A stretch of DNA of 64,000 bases from Micromonospora sicca (lineage in GTDB: Bacteria; Actinomycetota; Actinomycetes; Mycobacteriales; Micromonosporaceae). A model generated the notes under the pieces. That model had not been told where the DNA came from and made no database searches. It worked only from the letters and a program-made list of their open reading frames with translations. Shown piece after piece: positions 60,448 to 64,000 of this stretch (positions within the stretch are counted from its first letter, which is position 1; each line of letters opens with the position of its first letter). A program made the translations under genes and the position numbers. The stretch covers positions 1 to 64,000 of the forward strand of contig NZ_QGKS01000235.1 of assembly GCF_003172935.1 (NCBI RefSeq). Reading direction: 5' to 3'.

Positions 60448-61487
60448 AGCCTGGTAAATAAGGGTTTCAGGTGTGTTGGTGGCGGGCGAGGCGGCGGGTC
60501 ATGACGATGATCATGGCCCATTGGACCATCGCGGCGTGGTGGTCGGGTAGCCGTTCGTAGTCTCGGACCGTGCGTCGGCACCGGTTGATCCAGGAGAACG
60601 TGCGCTCGACCGCCCATCTGCGGTGCAGGACGACGAACGTGGTCTGCCCGGCGAGCTTCGCGACGATCTGCACGGTCAGGGTGAGGTGGGCGGCGGCCCA
60701 GCCGACGAGCCGGCCGGCGTAGCCGCTGTCGGCCCAGGTCAGGCCGATGGTGGGAAAGCAGGCGCGTAGCGCCCACAGCAGCGGCCGGGCGGCGTCGCGG
60801 TCCTGCACGTTCGCGCCGGTGACCAGGATCGCGAGCAGTAGTCCGCAGGTGTCGACGGCGATGTGCCGTTTCCGGCCGTTGACCTTCTTCCCCGCGTCGA
60901 AGCCACGCCCTGGCCGGCCGACGGTCTCCGCGCCCCGTATCGACTGGGAGTCGACCAGCGCAGCCGTCGGTTGCCGGTTACGACCCTCGACCTGTTCGCG
61001 GACCTGTTCCCGCAGGCTGTTGTGCATGCGGTTCAGGGTTCCGTCGCGGGTCCAGGTCGTGAAGTAGTGGTAGACGAGCTTGTGGTGCGGGAAGTCGGCG
61101 GGCAGCGCGTTCCACTGGCAGCCGGTGCGGTCGAGGTAGCGGATCGCGTCCACGATGTCGCGGCGGGGGTAGGTGATCGGCCGTCCGCGTCCGGTCCCGG
61201 CCGGGACGTGCGGAGCCAGGACCTGCCATTCGGCATCCGAGGTGTCGGACGGATAGTGCCGCGGCCGGGCGGTGCGCAGGTGATCGTCAACGGTGGCCGG
61301 GGTGGTAGGTGCGGCGACGCCGGCGACAAGGTATACAGACAGGGTTGGGCCTTCGGTCGTGCTGGTTTAGTCGCCTTTGCTCGTACCGAAGGCCCTTCAC
61401 CATGTCACGCCGCCACGCCGGCAACGAGCGCGATCATCAATCTCTTGCGCGATCCGCCGACACCCCGAACCCCTTATTTACCAGGCT
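60448..61487. mobile_element. IS5-family (IS427-like) insertion sequence
   Basis: Terminal inverted repeats AGCCTGGTAAATAAGGG (left, 60448) and CCCTTATTTACCAGGCT (right, to 61487). CTAAG occurs on both sides (60443-60447 and 61488-61492). Length about 1,040 bp. Confidence 0.82.
60467..61153 (-). CDS. IS5-family transposase (possibly longer at the N-terminus)
   Basis: DDE domain: [20 protein letters not shown] (Asp), [15 protein letters not shown] (Asp) and [20 protein letters not shown] (Glu). In-frame homologous sequence extends upstream to about 61340 ([40 protein letters not shown]), but no ordinary start codon is found in that part before an in-frame TAA. Either an unusual start is used or a base is missing there. 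Confidence 0.82.
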   Translation of the reverse strand: MDAIRYLDRTGCQWNALPADFPHHKLVYHYFTTWTRDGTLNRMHNSLREQVREQVEGRNRQPTAALVDSQSIRGAETVGRPGRGFDAGKKVNGRKRHIAVDTCGLLLAILVTGANVQDRDAARPLLWALRACFPTIGLTWADSGYAGRLVGWAAAHLTLTVQIVAKLAGQTTFVVLHRRWAVERTFSWINRCRRTVRDYERLPDHHAAMVQWAMIIVMTRRLARHQHT

Positions 61488-61662
61488 CTAAGCAGTATGC
61501 GCGGGACATTGTTCGGTGACTAGTCGCCCACATCCTCCACATATGACCCTTGGACGTCCACATCTGCCGCTGGTCGCGCGCTCGCGGCGGTCCGTCTGCG
61601 GACATCCTGTATTGCCGAGAGCGGATGCCCCAGAAGCCCATGGGGTGTGATGATCGGCAGCG

Positions 61663-62532
61663 ATGAACAGCAGTGACGATTCCGCGTCGATGACCGTGGC
61701 ACTGGGTCGGGTGGTGGCGCCGTCGCGGACTGTCGTGCTGGCCTGCGGCGGGTTTCTCGATCAGTGGGCCGACCTTGGGGAGCCGTTGTCGGTTCGTGCG
61801 ATGCGGGCGGCGGATACGGGCGGCGCCCACCTGCAGGACTGGCTCGCCGAGGCGGTCGCCGTGCCGGCCGGACCCGGAGCGTTGACGGTGTCTGCGCGGA
61901 CCCGGCCCGGTACGTACGAGGCAATCGACACCATAGCCACGCTCGACGTCGACCTGAACCTGCCGTGGTCGGCGGTTTCAGCCAAAGCGGAACCGGTGGT
62001 GCTGGGTGATCTGCCCGTGGACCCGTCCGGGATGGTCATCGGTGACGCGGTTGCGCTTGACTCATGGGTTGGCTTCCTGCCGGCGGCACGCACTGTTGAC
62101 GGGTTAGCTGACCTGCGAATCTGGGGCAAAGGCGATGAGGAGGCCTGGGCGCACTTCGGTGCGCAACCTATTCCGGCGTTCCACGCCAACCGCGTGCACG
62201 GCTGGTTGGATTTACCCGTCGAAGTCGCGCACGAGAGGGCGGCGGCGATCAACCGGTGGGCGGTCGCGCAGGGTCATTTCGCGCATATGGCATCCGTCGA
62301 CCTACACAGCCATCACCATCTCGGATGGCGAGCGGGCTGGCAGGATCCCCTCGGCGCCGGAGTGATCGAGGTGGCCGGCTGCCCGGTCCTTTGTGTCGGC
62401 TGGGCGCCGAGTGAACTTCAGCGATTCAGAGCAGGCAGGTCGTTTGGACAGGTGTACCCGCTGACTCTGGAGCACGTGGCGAGCAAGGCCGTACTGCGGT
62501 GGAGCATCCCACCCGCCGCCACCGAGGTCTGA
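61663..62532 (+). CDS. Unknown protein (289 aa)
   Basis: Start ATG 61663. Contains VVLACGGFLDQWADLGEPLS, LPWSAVSAKAEPVVLGDLPV, HANRVHGWLDLPVEVAHERA, HMASVDLHSHHHLGWRAGWQ and VAGCPVLCVGWAPSEL. The His-rich HSHHH segment could bind metal. No family was recognised. It stands alone between an IS and the GNAT fragment. Confidence 0.65.
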   Translation: MNSSDDSASMTVALGRVVAPSRTVVLACGGFLDQWADLGEPLSVRAMRAADTGGAHLQDWLAEAVAVPAGPGALTVSARTRPGTYEAIDTIATLDVDLNLPWSAVSAKAEPVVLGDLPVDPSGMVIGDAVALDSWVGFLPAARTVDGLADLRIWGKGDEEAWAHFGAQPIPAFHANRVHGWLDLPVEVAHERAAAINRWAVAQGHFAHMASVDLHSHHHLGWRAGWQDPLGAGVIEVAGCPVLCVGWAPSELQRFRAGRSFGQVYPLTLEHVASKAVLRWSIPPAATEV

Positions 62533-62668
62533 CGAGTGCGCCGATCAGCGCTATGAGGCGACGCTGATAGCTGCACGCTCATGCCGCGACCCGCGCGTGC
62601 TCGCCGACCGAGGCGATCACGCTCGGTAGCTAGCCTCTGAGTCGAGCGGGCATCCTGAACTGCCGAGA

Positions 62669-62850
62669 TCAGTAAGTCTGCCACTCTCCGCCCGACACAT
62701 CGGAGGGCGCGGTCTTAGCGGGCTCGTCGAGGCGCAGGATCGTTTCCTCGATCTCCGCATTCCGCCCGTTGGCGAACGAGATCTCCGTGTCTATGATCGC
62801 GAATCCTGCCCTCTGCAGCACTTTGAGCGATCTCACATGGGGCCTGGGCC
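62669..62850 (-). pseudogene. C-terminal fragment of a GNAT acetyltransferase
   Basis: The last codons read VRSLKVLQRAGFAIIDTEIS then FANGRNAEIEETILRLD, the end of a GNAT fold (the 'S-x-x-x-L-x-x-x-G-F' helix and final strand). The acetyl-CoA loop is missing and the upstream frame is unrelated. Confidence 0.65.
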
Positions 62851-63165
62851 GCGGGAAAGCGCCCGATATTTTGGCTGGCTGCGGCGGTAGATCCGCCCCG
62901 GGCGAACTGTCCCGCCGCTGGCTGCATGTGCGTTCGCAACATGCTGGCAGCCCGTGTCCGGCGACGGCTGGGTGCCTTCGACGGTGGTTCATCGCAATGC
63001 CGTGGACCAGTGGAGGGTGAGCCGCGACCTTTGGCTTGTTCCAGTGTCGGATCACGGTCTCAGTGATTCTCCGTGATGGCCCCACCAGCGAAGGGTGATG
63101 GCCGGCGGCGGCTCATTACCGGTTGCCGAATTCGTCAGCACAGAACGTGAAGGAAGGGGTGTGGC
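62851..63165. other. Gene-free stretch before the secreted protein
   Basis: No domain-bearing frame was seen. The ribosome-binding sequence AAGGAAGGGG for the gene at 63166 lies at its right end. Confidence 0.4.
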
Positions 63166-64000
63166 ATGCAACGAAGATTCAGGCGTCGATGGCTCCACGC
63201 AACGGTAGCTGCCATCGTGGTGCTCGCCTTGGGGGTGGCCGCTCGGCCATCACCGGCGTTCGCCGCGAACGGGGACTTGGTTCAACAGACCAATTTCGCG
63301 CAGCCGTGCTCCAGCGGCATCGGCGTCGGCATCGCGTTCGACGGCAAGAACCTGTGGTACAGCTGCTACGCGTCCAGCCCGGACCTGTACAAAGCGGATC
63401 CGATCACCGGGGCGGTGCTCGCCTCCTACACCGTCGCGGGCGGGCTGGGCGCGCTGGCCTGGGACGGCAATCGCAAAAAGATCTGGGCCGGCTGGGGCGG
63501 CGCGGGCGCCGACGGCGACGTGCGGCTGATCGACCCGGCGACCGGTACCGGCGCGGTGGTGTTCAACGCGCCCGATGCCGGCGCCATCGAGGGGCTCGAT
63601 GACGGGCTGGCGTACGACGCGCAGGACGACAGCCTGCTCATCAGCCCGGACACGTCCACGACCATCTTCCACTACTCCACCGCCGGCGCCAGCCTGGGCA
63701 GCTTCGGCTGGTCCGGCAGCGGCTGCTACAACAGCGGCCTGGCCATCGGCGGTCAGCTGCTGTTCCAAGGCTCCGACGGCTGCAACCACGTCTGGGTCGT
63801 GCAGCGCAGCACCCACGCGCCCGCCTTCGACTTCGCCACCGGCGCCGGCGGGGTACGCGACGAGGACCTGGAATGTGACAGCGTCACGTTCTCGCCGAAG
63901 ACGGTGATGTGGTCGATGGAGGCATACGAGCCGCGCCGGGCCATCGCGTTCGAGATCCCGCCCGGCTCCTGCGCCACCGGCGGCGGGGTGGACAGCGACG
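63166..64000 (+). CDS. Secreted beta-propeller-like protein, cut by the window end
   Basis: Begins MQRRFRRRWLHATVAAIVVL with a basic start, hydrophobic core and an AFA-A cleavage site near residue 33. The mature part has repeated blade-like units: VGIAFDGKNLWYSCYASSPD, LYKADPITGAVLASYTVAG, LGALAWDGNRKKIWAGWG, VRLIDPATGTGAV and LDDGLAYDAQDDSLLISPD. Paired Cys suggest an extracellular location. About 278 codons are visible; the 3' end is beyond the window. Substrate unknown. Confidence 0.8.
   Translation, partial: MQRRFRRRWLHATVAAIVVLALGVAARPSPAFAANGDLVQQTNFAQPCSSGIGVGIAFDGKNLWYSCYASSPDLYKADPITGAVLASYTVAGGLGALAWDGNRKKIWAGWGGAGADGDVRLIDPATGTGAVVFNAPDAGAIEGLDDGLAYDAQDDSLLISPDTSTTIFHYSTAGASLGSFGWSGSGCYNSGLAIGGQLLFQGSDGCNHVWVVQRSTHAPAFDFATGAGGVRDEDLECDSVTFSPKTVMWSMEAYEPRRAIAFEIPPGSCATGGGVDSD

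Overview
The window is high-GC DNA with frequent GTG and TTG starts and many ATGA/GTGA gene overlaps. The protein families (replication-relaxation protein, PrgI/SCO6880-type conjugation protein, BTAD protein, GmrSD, RHS polymorphic toxin, mycofactocin-type TetR regulator) point to an actinomycete, most likely Micromonosporaceae; the family assignment is inference.

Layout. (1) 0-28 kb is an integrated mobile element resembling a type IV secretion ICE. It starts at the 3' end of a tRNA-Pro(GGG) gene, followed by a tyrosine integrase and an excisionase-like gene. Next come a divergent Hsp70-like membrane protein and LysM/BTAD protein pair, two gene scraps and a NACHT NTPase. A long leftward block (about 27-10.4 kb) then holds a VirB6-like fragment, a PrgI-like protein, a VirB4 ATPase, a VirD4-like coupling protein, a replication-relaxation protein, unknown plasmid-type genes, a DUF932 protein and an NlpC/P60 lytic enzyme. 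A rightward MoxR-AAA/VWA pair sits at 25.2-27.6 kb. No classical relaxase was recognised. (2) 28.4-36.3 kb is a 2,414-residue secreted RHS/ricin-lectin polymorphic toxin. It is followed by a small gene homologous to its C-terminal tip but lacking the nuclease-like E-x-K residues. (3) 36.5-40.1 kb holds gene remnants and a small operon (FGE-sulfatase-like protein, unknown, HAD phosphatase). (4) 40.36-48.33 kb is flanked by two about 215-bp direct repeats resembling integrase-binding att regions. It contains a DDE transposase and a tightly coupled three-gene operon: HExxH/VWA protein, double-AAA MoxR-like ATPase and repeat protein. This is the best candidate here for an undescribed system. (5) 48.6-56.6 kb is a rightward defence-like run: a 1,203-residue repeat protein with a PIN-like C-terminus, a membrane protein, an EVE-like/DUF3883 nuclease and a GmrSD type IV restriction enzyme. 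(6) 56.8-61.5 kb is an insertion-sequence graveyard: a broken transposase, an ISAs1 remnant and two IS5-family copies with visible ends. One interrupts a GMC-oxidoreductase fragment beside a TetR gene. (7) 61.6-64 kb holds an unknown protein, a GNAT fragment and a secreted propeller-like protein that runs off the window.

At least ten reading-frame breaks (integrase, 11.8 kb, 12.65 kb, 25.6-28.3 kb, 57.1 kb) all have the sign of single missing bases, and several fall in short G/C runs. Some calls of 'pseudogene' may therefore reflect sequencing or assembly deletions rather than decay.
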